From contig DASXYG010000023.1 of the NCBI GenBank assembly GCA_036502625.1, positions 1 through 34,052 of the forward strand: a stretch of DNA of 34,052 bases, in the 5' to 3' direction. Numbering within the stretch: the first letter of the stretch is position 1; the number at the start of each line of letters is the position of its first letter. Shown piece by piece: positions 24,080 to 30,643 of the stretch. Made by a program: the position numbers and the translations under genes. A model generated the notes under the pieces. The model made no database searches and was not told where the DNA came from. It was given only the letters and a program-made list of their open reading frames with translations. The stretch is from DASXYG01 sp036502625. GTDB lineage: Bacteria; Actinomycetota; Actinomycetes; Streptosporangiales; Streptosporangiaceae.

Positions 24080-24373
24080 ATGTCTCAGGTACGTCGGCAG
24101 GCCGCACTCCGCCCTAGCTGGGGGTGGCAGGATGCTGCCGCGTGCCGTGGGGAAGACCTTGTGCTGTTCTTCGGCCCGGACGGCGAGCGCCAGCCGGAGC
24201 GTGAGGTTCGTGAGCGCAAGGCAAGGGCCATTTGCGCCCAGTGCCCCGTGCGCACGGAATGTCTCGACTACGCGATCTCCCGGCCGGAGAAATACGGCGT
24301 CTGGGGAAACCTGAACGAGGACGAGCGGGCCTCGGAGCGTCGCCGCCGCATGCGTCGCGCGAACGCCGCCTGA
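24080..24373 (+). CDS. WhiB-family iron-sulfur transcriptional regulator
   Basis: A 97-residue Wbl protein, the actinobacterial [4Fe-4S] regulators that bind the principal sigma factor. The cluster ligands are Cys22, Cys52, Cys55 and Cys61 (ACRG and CAQCPVRTEC). The turn motif usually written GVWGG reads GVWGN (73-77), followed by LNEDERASERRRRMRR, a basic C-terminus that can contact DNA. GAGGTGG 7 nt before the ATG at 24080 supports the start. The subfamily (WhiB1, WhiB2 and so on) cannot be set from this alone. The gene is isolated and followed by a strong hairpin. Confidence 0.94.
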   Translation: MSQVRRQAALRPSWGWQDAAACRGEDLVLFFGPDGERQPEREVRERKARAICAQCPVRTECLDYAISRPEKYGVWGNLNEDERASERRRRMRRANAA

Positions 24374-24400
24374 GCCGGGAAAGCAGCCCGGTGGTCGTCC

Positions 24401-24424
24401 GGCCCCGCGTGGTCACGCGGGGCC
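24401..24424. terminator. Strong bidirectional hairpin between convergent genes
   Basis: Perfect 11-bp arms GGCCCCGCGTG and CACGCGGGGCC surround a 2-nt centre. It lies between the WhiB gene (+) and the hydrolase (-); the hydrolase stop codon at 24413-24415 is inside the hairpin. There is no T-run, as is common for actinobacterial terminators. Confidence 0.7.
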
Positions 24425-25096
24425 GTGTGGTGTCCGGGGTCCGTTGCCCGCGAGGTGCCGCCCGAACCACTCCCCGGCCAGCCCGCACACCGCGTCGAGC
24501 GCGCCCGGCTCAGCGAACAGATGGCCCGCGCCGCTGACGACCTCCAGGTGGCTCGGCCCCCCGAGCCGCTCGGCCGCCCGCTCGTTGAGCGCACGAACCT
24601 CCGCGTCACGACCCCCCACGATCAGCAGCGTCGGCGCCCGCACCCGCGCCAGGTCATCGCCGGCGAGATCCGGCCGGCCGCCCCGCGACACCACGGCGGC
24701 CACGTCACCCGGCAGGCGCGCGGCGGCGACCAGCGCACCCGCGGCGCCCGTGCTCCCGCCGTACAGCCCGACCGGCCGCGCGGCCACCGCGTACGACCGC
24801 CGCAGCCAGGTCACGACCTCCACGAGCCGGCCTCCGAGCAGCCCGATGTCGAACCGCAGCCGCGCGGTGCGGTCGTCGTCGGCGCGCTCGTCCGGCGTCA
24901 GCAGATCGAACAGCAGCGTCGCGAAACCGCGCCCGTGCAGCGCCGTCGCGACGCGCCGGTTGCGCGGGCTGCCCCGCCGGCTCCCCGCGCCGTGCGCGAA
25001 CACCACCGCGCCGCGGACCAGGTCCGGCACGGCCAGCTCGCCGTCCAGGTCCACCGTTCCGGCGCGCAGCCGCATCGGCAGCTCCCGCACGCTCAC
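24413..25096 (-). CDS. Dienelactone-hydrolase-like alpha/beta hydrolase
   Basis: A 227-residue alpha/beta hydrolase. The oxyanion segment is HGAGS (35-39), the nucleophile is Ser115 in YGGSTGAAG, the acid is Asp164 in IVGGRDAEV and the His is His192 in GAGHLFAEPG. This set is typical of the small dienelactone-hydrolase-like proteins that accompany or are fused to phosphoribosyltransferases in actinobacteria. I chose the GTG at 25096 because it overlaps the phosphoribosyltransferase stop by 4 nt (GTGA), implying coupling. An ATG at 25075 in frame is an alternative. The natural substrate is unknown. Confidence 0.87.
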   Translation of the reverse strand: MSVRELPMRLRAGTVDLDGELAVPDLVRGAVVFAHGAGSRRGSPRNRRVATALHGRGFATLLFDLLTPDERADDDRTARLRFDIGLLGGRLVEVVTWLRRSYAVAARPVGLYGGSTGAAGALVAAARLPGDVAAVVSRGGRPDLAGDDLARVRAPTLLIVGGRDAEVRALNERAAERLGGPSHLEVVSGAGHLFAEPGALDAVCGLAGEWFGRHLAGNGPRTPHGPA

Positions 25097-25755
25097 GGCG
25101 CGTCCCCCGTACGGGCGCAATCCAGTATCCGCACCACGTCCGCGTCGGTGAGCTGGTCGAACGACCGGTACCACTGGCCGACGGCGCGGAAGTCCAGCGG
25201 CGCGGCCGGCACCACGACGTCGTAGCCGTCGTCCCGCAGCTCCACCACCGTCTCGATGGCGCCCACCGGCACGGCGAGCACCAGCCGGGCCGGCGCGCGG
25301 GCGGCCAGCGCGCGCAGCGCCGCGCGCGCCGTGCTCCCGGTGGCGAGGCCGTCGTCCACGACGATCACGTCGCGCCCCGCGACACCGGGCGCCGGACGGC
25401 CGGACCGGTAGACGCGCACCCGCCGCTCCAACTCCACGACCTCGCGCTTCTCCACCGCGGCCAGCTCCTCGCGGGCCAGCCCGACGGTGTCCATCATCCG
25501 CGCGTCGTACATCGGCTCACCGCCCTCCGCGACGGCGCCCAGCCCCAGCTCCGGCTGGCGCGGATGGCCCAGCTTCCTGATCACGAAGACGTCGACCGGC
25601 GCGCGCAGCGCCCGCGCCACCTCGGCCGCGACCGGCACACCGCCGCGCGGCAGCGCGAGCACCAGCGGGTCGCGCCATTCGCGTGCGGCGAGCCAGGAGG
25701 CGAGGACACGCCCGGCGGCGGCGCGACCGGTGTACGGAAGCAGTGGTTCGGTCAC
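25093..25755 (-). CDS. Phosphoribosyltransferase-family protein
   Basis: A 220-residue type I phosphoribosyltransferase. The PRPP-binding motif is VIVVDDGLATGST (130-142), and LALPRGGVPVAAEVA (33-47) is the typical N-terminal loop. A characteristic insert FVIRKLGHPRQPELGLGAVAEGG follows. The GTG at 25755 is chosen because GAGAGG lies nine bases upstream; the frame is open to 25851 without a better site. Similar proteins in other actinobacteria are fused to the dienelactone-hydrolase-like domain that is encoded here as a separate overlapping gene. The base substrate is not predictable. Confidence 0.87.
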   Translation of the reverse strand: MTEPLLPYTGRAAAGRVLASWLAAREWRDPLVLALPRGGVPVAAEVARALRAPVDVFVIRKLGHPRQPELGLGAVAEGGEPMYDARMMDTVGLAREELAAVEKREVVELERRVRVYRSGRPAPGVAGRDVIVVDDGLATGSTARAALRALAARAPARLVLAVPVGAIETVVELRDDGYDVVVPAAPLDFRAVGQWYRSFDQLTDADVVRILDCARTGDAP

Positions 25756-25814
25756 GGCGACCACCTCTCCCCACCGGGGGAATCGTGGTCGGTGCGTACC
25801 CGGCGCCCGCCGGG

Positions 25815-26858
25815 TCAACCGCTGCGCGGCTCGTCGTGGCGCGACCGCCACCGGGTCGCGCCGATGCGCATCGGCTGGGTTGCCTGCTCGCGCGCCTTAC
25901 GCGCCTCACGGGTCGCCGCGATGGGCCACAACTGGTCGATCGAGGCGTTCAGCAGCGCGCCGATGAGCACCGCGAACGCGGTGACGTACAACCAGGCGAG
26001 CACGGCGATCGGCGCGGCCAGCGATCCGTAGATCGACACGCCGGACAGCGACACCCCGAGGTACAGGCGCAGCGCGGCGCTGCCGATGATCCAGATCACC
26101 AGCGCGAGGAACGCGCCGGGCAGGTTGCGCCACCACGGGGTGCGGACCGGGACGGACGCGCCGTACAGGCCGGTGAGGAACAGCACGCACAGCACGACGA
26201 GGACCGGCCAGTAGAAGATGTGCACGACCAGCGGGCTGACCGGGAGCCAGTCGCGGATCAGCGTCGGCCCCATGATCAGCAGCGGGATCACCACGATGCC
26301 GCCCACCAGGCCGAGGACGTACAGCGTGAACGACAGCGCCCGGGTGCGGACGATGCCGCGCAGCCCGTTGAGGCCGTACGCGATGGTGATCGTGTCGACG
26401 TAGACGTTCAGCGCGCGCGACCCGGACCACAGCGAGATCAGGAAGCTGATCGACACGATGTCGGTGCGGCCGCCGCGCAGGATGCCCTCCAGCAGCGGCA
26501 CCACGACGGCGTCGACCACGCTGCCGGTGAGCACGGTGTGCGCGGTGTCCATGACGAACGCGCGGATCTGGGTGATCGTGTGCTGGCCGAGCAGCGGGCG
26601 GAAGTAGCCGACGAGGCCGATGATGCCGAGCATCAGCGGCGGCAGCGACAGCAGCGCGAAGAACGCGGCCTCGGCGGACAGGCCGGTGACGCGGTAGCGG
26701 AAGGCCGAAAGGGCGGTGTGCTTGCCCAGCCGCCAGGTGCCCGAGGCGAGCACGCGGGTGCGCGCGCGGGCCCGGGTGTGCAGCGGCGGGCGGGGAGGGC
26801 GGCGCGGTTGCTCGCCGTCGCCCGGTTCGCGCTCGCGTGCGTCCGCCGCCGTTGACAT
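25815..26858 (-). CDS. YihY/BrkB-family membrane protein
   Basis: A 347-residue inner membrane protein of the YihY/BrkB family (once named RNase BN). An Arg/Pro-rich cytoplasmic N-terminus (to about 50) is followed by AFRYRVTGLSAEAAFFALLSLPPLMLGIIGLVG, the family signature with its first helix. Six helices are likely, and the last one contains SIYGSLAAPIAVLAWLYVTAFAVLIGALLNA. The C-terminus is basic. I chose the ATG at 26858; TACGGT lies six bases upstream, so the transcript may be leaderless. A GTG at 26885 is possible but has no ribosome-binding site. The family's transport or export role is unproven. Confidence 0.87.
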   Translation of the reverse strand: MSTAADAREREPGDGEQPRRPPRPPLHTRARARTRVLASGTWRLGKHTALSAFRYRVTGLSAEAAFFALLSLPPLMLGIIGLVGYFRPLLGQHTITQIRAFVMDTAHTVLTGSVVDAVVVPLLEGILRGGRTDIVSISFLISLWSGSRALNVYVDTITIAYGLNGLRGIVRTRALSFTLYVLGLVGGIVVIPLLIMGPTLIRDWLPVSPLVVHIFYWPVLVVLCVLFLTGLYGASVPVRTPWWRNLPGAFLALVIWIIGSAALRLYLGVSLSGVSIYGSLAAPIAVLAWLYVTAFAVLIGALLNASIDQLWPIAATREARKAREQATQPMRIGATRWRSRHDEPRSG

Positions 26859-26864
26859 GCCCCT

Positions 26865-26870
26865 ACCGTA
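26865..26870 (-). promoter_or_regulatory. -10 element TACGGT for a possible leaderless YihY transcript
   Basis: TACGGT on the minus strand, with six bases between it and the ATG at 26858. This is the same geometry as the CGNR gene. The -35 is weak. It is a candidate only. Confidence 0.35.
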
Positions 26871-26941
26871 GATCTGGGGCGGCACCGCAACCGCCCTGGC
26901 CCGATTATGACGGGGCCACGACTACCCAGGAACCGTGACAT

Positions 26942-26966
26942 AATGTCCACAAATTCAGTGAACATT
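26942..26966. promoter_or_regulatory. 25-bp interrupted palindrome, operator candidate
   Basis: AATGTCCAC and GTGAACATT flank a 7-nt AT-rich centre; eight of nine arm positions are complementary. It is about 75 bp upstream of the -35 of the sulfur-operon promoter and 84 bp from the YihY start. The geometry suits a dimeric activator or repressor. I do not recognise the binding family. Confidence 0.5.
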
Positions 26967-27040
26967 GCGCGCGGCGATGGGCCGGTCCTATTCCCCGGGC
27001 CGGGGTGATTCTCTTCATGCGTCCCCGGCGCCCTACCACC

Positions 27041-27068
27041 TTTACAGGCGGGGCGGGGCGTGTAATTG
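27041..27068 (+). promoter_or_regulatory. Promoter for the sulfur-assimilation leader
   Basis: TTTACA (27041-27046, five of six matches to TTGACA), a 16-nt spacer and TAATTG (27063-27068). Transcription would start at or next to the leader ATG at 27076, matching its lack of a Shine-Dalgarno sequence. Confidence 0.5.
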
Positions 27069-27075
27069 TCGATCC

Positions 27076-27162
27076 ATGGCTGCCGTGGACCCGTTGCTCG
27101 TCGTGCGCAGGCACGTCGATCTCCTGCGTGTCCACAGCGCGATCTGTCCTGACGCCCGCTGA
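27076..27162 (+). CDS. Leader peptide of the sulfur-assimilation operon
   Basis: A 28-residue open reading frame with ATG at 27076 and TGA at 27160-27162. The peptide contains RRHVDLLR, followed by SAICP with a single cysteine at residue 24. As I recall, short peptides with an R-x-H-V-D-L-x-R core and a late cysteine recur upstream of sulfur-metabolism genes in actinomycetes and are annotated as putative leader peptides. Ribosome stalling at the Cys codon when Cys-tRNA is scarce would be a natural sensor. Two competing hairpins follow the stop immediately. No Shine-Dalgarno sequence is visible, consistent with a leaderless start. The peptide itself probably has no further role. Confidence 0.75.
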   Translation: MAAVDPLLVVRRHVDLLRVHSAICPDAR

Positions 27163-27164
27163 GC

Positions 27165-27187
27165 CGCCCGTTTATCGATGACGGGTG
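27165..27187 (+). promoter_or_regulatory. Antiterminator hairpin candidate
   Basis: CGCCCGT (27165-27171) pairs with ACGGGTG (27181-27187), including one G-U pair, around a 9-nt loop. It starts three bases after the leader stop codon and uses bases 27180-27187, which are also the left arm of the terminator stem, so the two hairpins exclude each other. Confidence 0.55.
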
Positions 27188-27212
27188 CGCCACCAGCGCC
27201 GGCGTCTTTTTT
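27180..27212 (+). terminator. Attenuator terminator with T6 run
   Basis: GACG (27180-27183) pairs with CGTC (27203-27206), and GCGC (27187-27190) pairs with GCGC (27196-27199) across a small internal loop. TTTTTT at 27207-27212 follows directly, which is rare in this GC-rich window. It would stop transcription before nirA. Confidence 0.6.
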
Positions 27213-27324
27213 CGTGCCCCGGTAGCGGACCCGCGCAACGACGCGTGAGGACGGCCCCCGCCCCCCGGCCGCACGTACGCCACGCTGCCCGGCGCCCCGT
27301 CCCACCTTCTTAAGGACGCGCGCC

Positions 27325-29019
27325 ATGCCGACACAAACCACCGACGCGCAGGCCAGCCGACGCACGGCCACCCGCCGCAAGCGCGGCGAGGGCCAGTGGG
27401 CCCTGGGCTACCGGGAACCGCTGAACAAGAACGAAGAGAGCAAGAAGAACGACGACCCGCTGAACGTCCGCGCGCGCATCGAGAACATCTACGCGCTCCG
27501 CGGGTTCGACTCCATCGACCCCGCCGACCTGCGCGGCCGGTTCCGCTGGTTCGGCATCTACACCCAGCGCAGGCCCGGCATCGACGGCGGCAAGACCGCG
27601 GTCCTCGAGGACGAGGATCTCGACGACCGCTACTTCATGATGCGGGTGCGCATCGACGGCGGCCAGCTCACCGTGGCGCAGTTGCGCACCATCGCGGGCA
27701 TCTCCAGCGAGTTCGCGCGCGGCACCGCCGACATCACCGACCGGCAGAACATCCAGCTCCACTGGGTGCGCATCGAGGACGTTCCGGAGATCTGGCGGCG
27801 GCTCGAGGACGTCGGCCTGTCCACCATGGAGGCGTGCGGCGACGCGCCGCGCGTCATCCTGGGCTGCCCGCTCGCCGGGATCGCCGCCGACGAGATCATC
27901 GACGCCACGCCGCAGATCCGGCAGGTGTACGACGACCACATCGGCAGCCCGCTGTTCTCCAACCTGCCGCGCAAGTTCAGGACCAGCGTCGACGGCTGCG
28001 GCTCGCACTGCACCAACCACGAGATCAACGACATCTCCTTCGTCGGCGTGATCGGCCCGGACGGCACCCCCGGCTACGACCTGTGGGTCGGCGGCGGCCT
28101 GTCCACCAACCCGATGTTCGGCCGCCGGCTCGGCACGTTCGTCGCGCCGGACCAGGTCAGCGACGTCTGGGCGGCGGTGGCCGCGCTGTTCCGCGACTAC
28201 GGCTACCGGCGGCTGCGGGGCCGCGCGCGGATCAAGTTCCTCGTCAGCGACTGGGGCGAGGAGAAGTTCCGCGAGGTGCTGGAGAAGGAGTTCCTCGGCT
28301 ACTCCCTGCCGGACGGGCCCGCGCCCGAGGTCGACGCGGACGAGCGCCGCGACCACGTGGGCGTCCACCCGCAGCGCGACGGCAACTCCTACGTCGGCTT
28401 CGCCCCCAAGGTGGGCCGGGTCGACGGCGCGCAGCTCGCCCGCATCGCCGACATCGCGGAGGCGCACGGCAGCGACCGCGTCCGTACGACCACCCACCAG
28501 CAGCTCGTGATCCTCGACGTCGCGCCGGACCGGGTCGACTCGATCACCGCCGCCCTGGAGGCCGAGGACCTGCGCGTCAACCCGTCGGTGTTCCGGCGGC
28601 ACACCATGGCGTGCACCGGCATCGAGTTCTGCAAGCTCGCCATCGTCGAGACGAAGTCGCGCGCGATGGACCTCATCGACGAGCTGGAGCGGCGGCTGCC
28701 GGACTTCCCCGAGCCGATCACCATCAACCTGAACGGCTGCCCCAACTCCTGCGCCCGCATCCAGACCGCCGACATCGGGCTGAAGGGCCAGCTCGTGCTG
28801 GACGCCGACGGCAACCAGGTCGAGGGGTTCCAGGTCCACCTGGGCGGCGGACTCGGACTTCACACAGGTTTCGGCCGTAAGGTCCGTGGATTGAAGACCA
28901 CAGCCGTTGACCTGCCCGACTACGTCGAGCGCGTGCTGCGCCGGTTCCTGGACCGGCGCGAACCCGGCGAGGCTTTCGCCGACTGGGTGACCCGCGCGGC
29001 CGAGGAGGACGTCACGTGA
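27325..29019 (+). CDS. nirA: Ferredoxin-dependent sulfite reductase
   Basis: Cytoplasmic sirohaem/[4Fe-4S] enzyme of 564 residues that reduces sulfite to sulfide (nitrite is the alternative substrate of the family). The cluster and sirohaem ligands are Cys430, Cys436, Cys472 and Cys476 (ACTGIEFC and GCPNSC). Tyr79 (GIYTQR) and Cys171 (EACG) are 92 residues apart, the same separation as the covalently linked Tyr69-Cys161 pair of M. tuberculosis NirA, which favours sulfite reductase. AAGGA precedes the ATG. The gene follows a leader-peptide attenuator and overlaps the zinc-ribbon gene by 4 nt. The following cysH confirms the assimilatory sulfur role. Confidence 0.94.
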   Translation: MPTQTTDAQASRRTATRRKRGEGQWALGYREPLNKNEESKKNDDPLNVRARIENIYALRGFDSIDPADLRGRFRWFGIYTQRRPGIDGGKTAVLEDEDLDDRYFMMRVRIDGGQLTVAQLRTIAGISSEFARGTADITDRQNIQLHWVRIEDVPEIWRRLEDVGLSTMEACGDAPRVILGCPLAGIAADEIIDATPQIRQVYDDHIGSPLFSNLPRKFRTSVDGCGSHCTNHEINDISFVGVIGPDGTPGYDLWVGGGLSTNPMFGRRLGTFVAPDQVSDVWAAVAALFRDYGYRRLRGRARIKFLVSDWGEEKFREVLEKEFLGYSLPDGPAPEVDADERRDHVGVHPQRDGNSYVGFAPKVGRVDGAQLARIADIAEAHGSDRVRTTTHQQLVILDVAPDRVDSITAALEAEDLRVNPSVFRRHTMACTGIEFCKLAIVETKSRAMDLIDELERRLPDFPEPITINLNGCPNSCARIQTADIGLKGQLVLDADGNQVEGFQVHLGGGLGLHTGFGRKVRGLKTTAVDLPDYVERVLRRFLDRREPGEAFADWVTRAAEEDVT

Positions 29020-29165
29020 CCGAGCGCGCCGTTCCCTTCTACTGCCCGTACTGCGGCGACGAGGACCTCGTGCCGCGCGGCGACCGCGGCGGCGAATGGC
29101 TCTGCCGTTCCTGCGCGCGCGCCTTCGACGTGCGATTCATCGGAATTGAGGCGACGACCACATGA
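29016..29165 (+). CDS. 49-residue zinc-ribbon protein between nirA and cysH
   Basis: A short protein of 49 residues. Its GTG start overlaps the nirA stop (GTGA) and its stop overlaps the cysH start (ATGA), so three genes are translationally linked. Cys10-P-Y-Cys13 and Cys30-R-S-Cys33 form a zinc ribbon with a 16-residue spacer rich in Gly, Asp and Arg. The tail (FDVRFIGIEATTT) is short. I recall a similar small protein in this position in other actinomycetes, and it has sometimes been misnamed an insertion element protein. The role is unknown; a metal- or iron-sulfur-related accessory of NirA or CysH would fit the position. Confidence 0.85.
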   Translation: MTERAVPFYCPYCGDEDLVPRGDRGGEWLCRSCARAFDVRFIGIEATTT

Positions 29166-29851
29166 CGACCACGATGGACGCCGAGGCGGTGGACGAGGCG
29201 GCTCGCGCGCTCGACGGCGCGACCGCCGAGGAGATCCTCCGCTGGGCGACCGGGGCCTTCGGCGACGCGATCTGCGTCACGTCGTCGATGTCGGACGCCG
29301 TGGTCATCGACCTGGCGTCCAAGGTGAAGCCCGGCATCGACGTGGTGTTCCTCGACACCGGCTACCACTTCGCCGAGACGATCGGCACGCGCGACGCCGT
29401 GGCGTCGGTCTACCCGGTCAACCTGGTGAACGTGACCCCGCCGCGCACCGTCGAGGAGCAGGACCGCGACCTCGGGCCGCGGCTGCACAACCGCAACGCC
29501 GACCTCTGCTGCCTGCTGCGCAAGGTGCAGCCGCTTGACCACGCGCTCGAGCCGTACGCCGCGTGGGTCAGCGGTGTGCGCCGCGGCGAGACCTCCGCCC
29601 GGTCGGCCACGCGCGTGGTCGAGTGGGACCGCAAGCGCGGCAAGGTGAAGGTCAACCCGATCGCCGCGTGGACCGAGGACGAGGTCGACGCGTACATCGC
29701 CGACCACGGCATCCTGGTGAACCCGCTGGTGTACGACGGCTTCCCGTCGATCGGCTGCGCCCCGTGCACGCAGCGCGTCGGCGACGGCGCCGACCCGCGC
29801 AGCGGCCGCTGGGCCGGCACCGGCAAGACCGAATGCGGCATCCACCTGTGA
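29162..29851 (+). CDS. cysH: Adenylyl-sulfate (APS) reductase
   Basis: Cytoplasmic 229-residue assimilatory reductase that converts adenylyl sulfate to sulfite and AMP using thioredoxin. The [4Fe-4S] ligand set is Cys116-Cys117 and Cys199/Cys202 (CC and CAPC), which marks the iron-sulfur APS-reducing branch rather than the PAPS reductase of E. coli. The C-terminal catalytic Cys225 sits in ECGIHL. TSSMSDAVVIDL (40-51) is the nucleotide-binding loop. The ATG overlaps the zinc-ribbon stop by 4 nt and its stop overlaps the next gene's GTG. The gene supplies sulfite to NirA, encoded just upstream. Confidence 0.95.
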   Translation: MTTTMDAEAVDEAARALDGATAEEILRWATGAFGDAICVTSSMSDAVVIDLASKVKPGIDVVFLDTGYHFAETIGTRDAVASVYPVNLVNVTPPRTVEEQDRDLGPRLHNRNADLCCLLRKVQPLDHALEPYAAWVSGVRRGETSARSATRVVEWDRKRGKVKVNPIAAWTEDEVDAYIADHGILVNPLVYDGFPSIGCAPCTQRVGDGADPRSGRWAGTGKTECGIHL

Positions 29852-30627
29852 CCGCCGCGTACGGACCGGGTGCGCCGCCGCTGGTCGCGGTGGCGCACGG
29901 CAGCCGCGACCCGCGCGCCGCGCGCGTGGTCACCGAGCTGCTCGAGCGCGTACGCGAGCGGCGGCCGGGGATGGCCGTGCACGCCGCGTTCCTCGACCAC
30001 ATGGCGCCGTCGCCGGCGCGCGTCATGGAACGGCTGGCCGCCGAGGGCACGCAGGCCGCGGTGGTGCTGCCGCTGCTGCTCACCGCGGCGTACCACAGCA
30101 GGATCGACCTGCCCGGTGTGCTCAACCGGGTGCGCGCCGACCATCCCGGGCTCGACGTCCGCTACGGCGACACGCTCGGCCCCGACCCGGCGCTGCGCAC
30201 GGTGCTGCGCCGCCGCCTCGCCGAGGCGGGCGCGCCGGACCCGGACCCGGAGACGGCGGTCGTGCTGACGTCCGCGGGCTCCAGCGACCCCCGGGCGAAC
30301 GGCGCGGTCGCCGGCATGGCCGACCGCATGGCCGCCGACGCGCGCGCGGCCGGCCCCGGCTGGCACAGCGTGGTGCCGGCGTACGCCTCGGCGGCGGCGC
30401 CCGGCCCGGCCGAGGCCGTCGCGGAGCGCCGCGCGGCGGGCGCGCGGCGCGTGGTGGTCGCGTCGTACTTCCTGGCGCCGGGGTTCTTCGCCGACCGGGT
30501 GGCGACGGCGGCGTACGGCGAGGGGGCGTACGCGGTCTCGCCGGTGCTCGGCCCGGCGGACGAGCTGGCCGGCCTGCTGCTGGCCCGCTACGACGCCGTC
30601 GGCGCGGGCCTGCGCGCGGCCGCCTGA
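29848..30627 (+). CDS. CbiX/SirB-like sirohydrochlorin chelatase
   Basis: A 259-residue chelatase with two tandem CbiX-type domains. His17 (VAHGSRDPR) and His83 (LLTAAYHSRIDLP) match the two metal-binding histidines of class II chelatases in the N-terminal half; the C-terminal half keeps the fold but has a Ser-rich SAGSSDPR and no equivalent His pair. The GTG at 29848 overlaps the cysH stop (GTGA). Iron insertion into sirohydrochlorin makes sirohaem, the cofactor of NirA, so the position in the operon is functionally sensible. A cobalt chelatase role cannot be excluded. Confidence 0.87.
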   Translation: MTAAYGPGAPPLVAVAHGSRDPRAARVVTELLERVRERRPGMAVHAAFLDHMAPSPARVMERLAAEGTQAAVVLPLLLTAAYHSRIDLPGVLNRVRADHPGLDVRYGDTLGPDPALRTVLRRRLAEAGAPDPDPETAVVLTSAGSSDPRANGAVAGMADRMAADARAAGPGWHSVVPAYASAAAPGPAEAVAERRAAGARRVVVASYFLAPGFFADRVATAAYGEGAYAVSPVLGPADELAGLLLARYDAVGAGLRAAA

Positions 30628-30643
30628 GGCACGCGCCTGCCGG

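Larger units (their letters stand above)
26859..27075. other. Divergent intergenic region before the sulfur operon
   Basis: The 217-bp region between the YihY gene (-) and the sulfur leader peptide (+). It carries a 25-bp interrupted palindrome (26942-26966), a promoter for the leader (27041-27068) and a -10 for the YihY gene. Its upstream half is AT-rich for this genome. No other gene is visible. Confidence 0.5.
27163..27324 (+). other. Attenuator region between leader peptide and nirA
   Basis: The 162 bp downstream of the leader stop contain the antiterminator and terminator hairpins described separately, then a GC-rich stretch, and AAGGA (27313-27317) before the nirA ATG at 27325. I see no other gene. 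Confidence 0.55.

Noticed and set aside
26929..26933. GGAAC as a SigR -35 for the sulfur operon
   Set aside because: The bases 18 nt downstream are AAT, not GTT.
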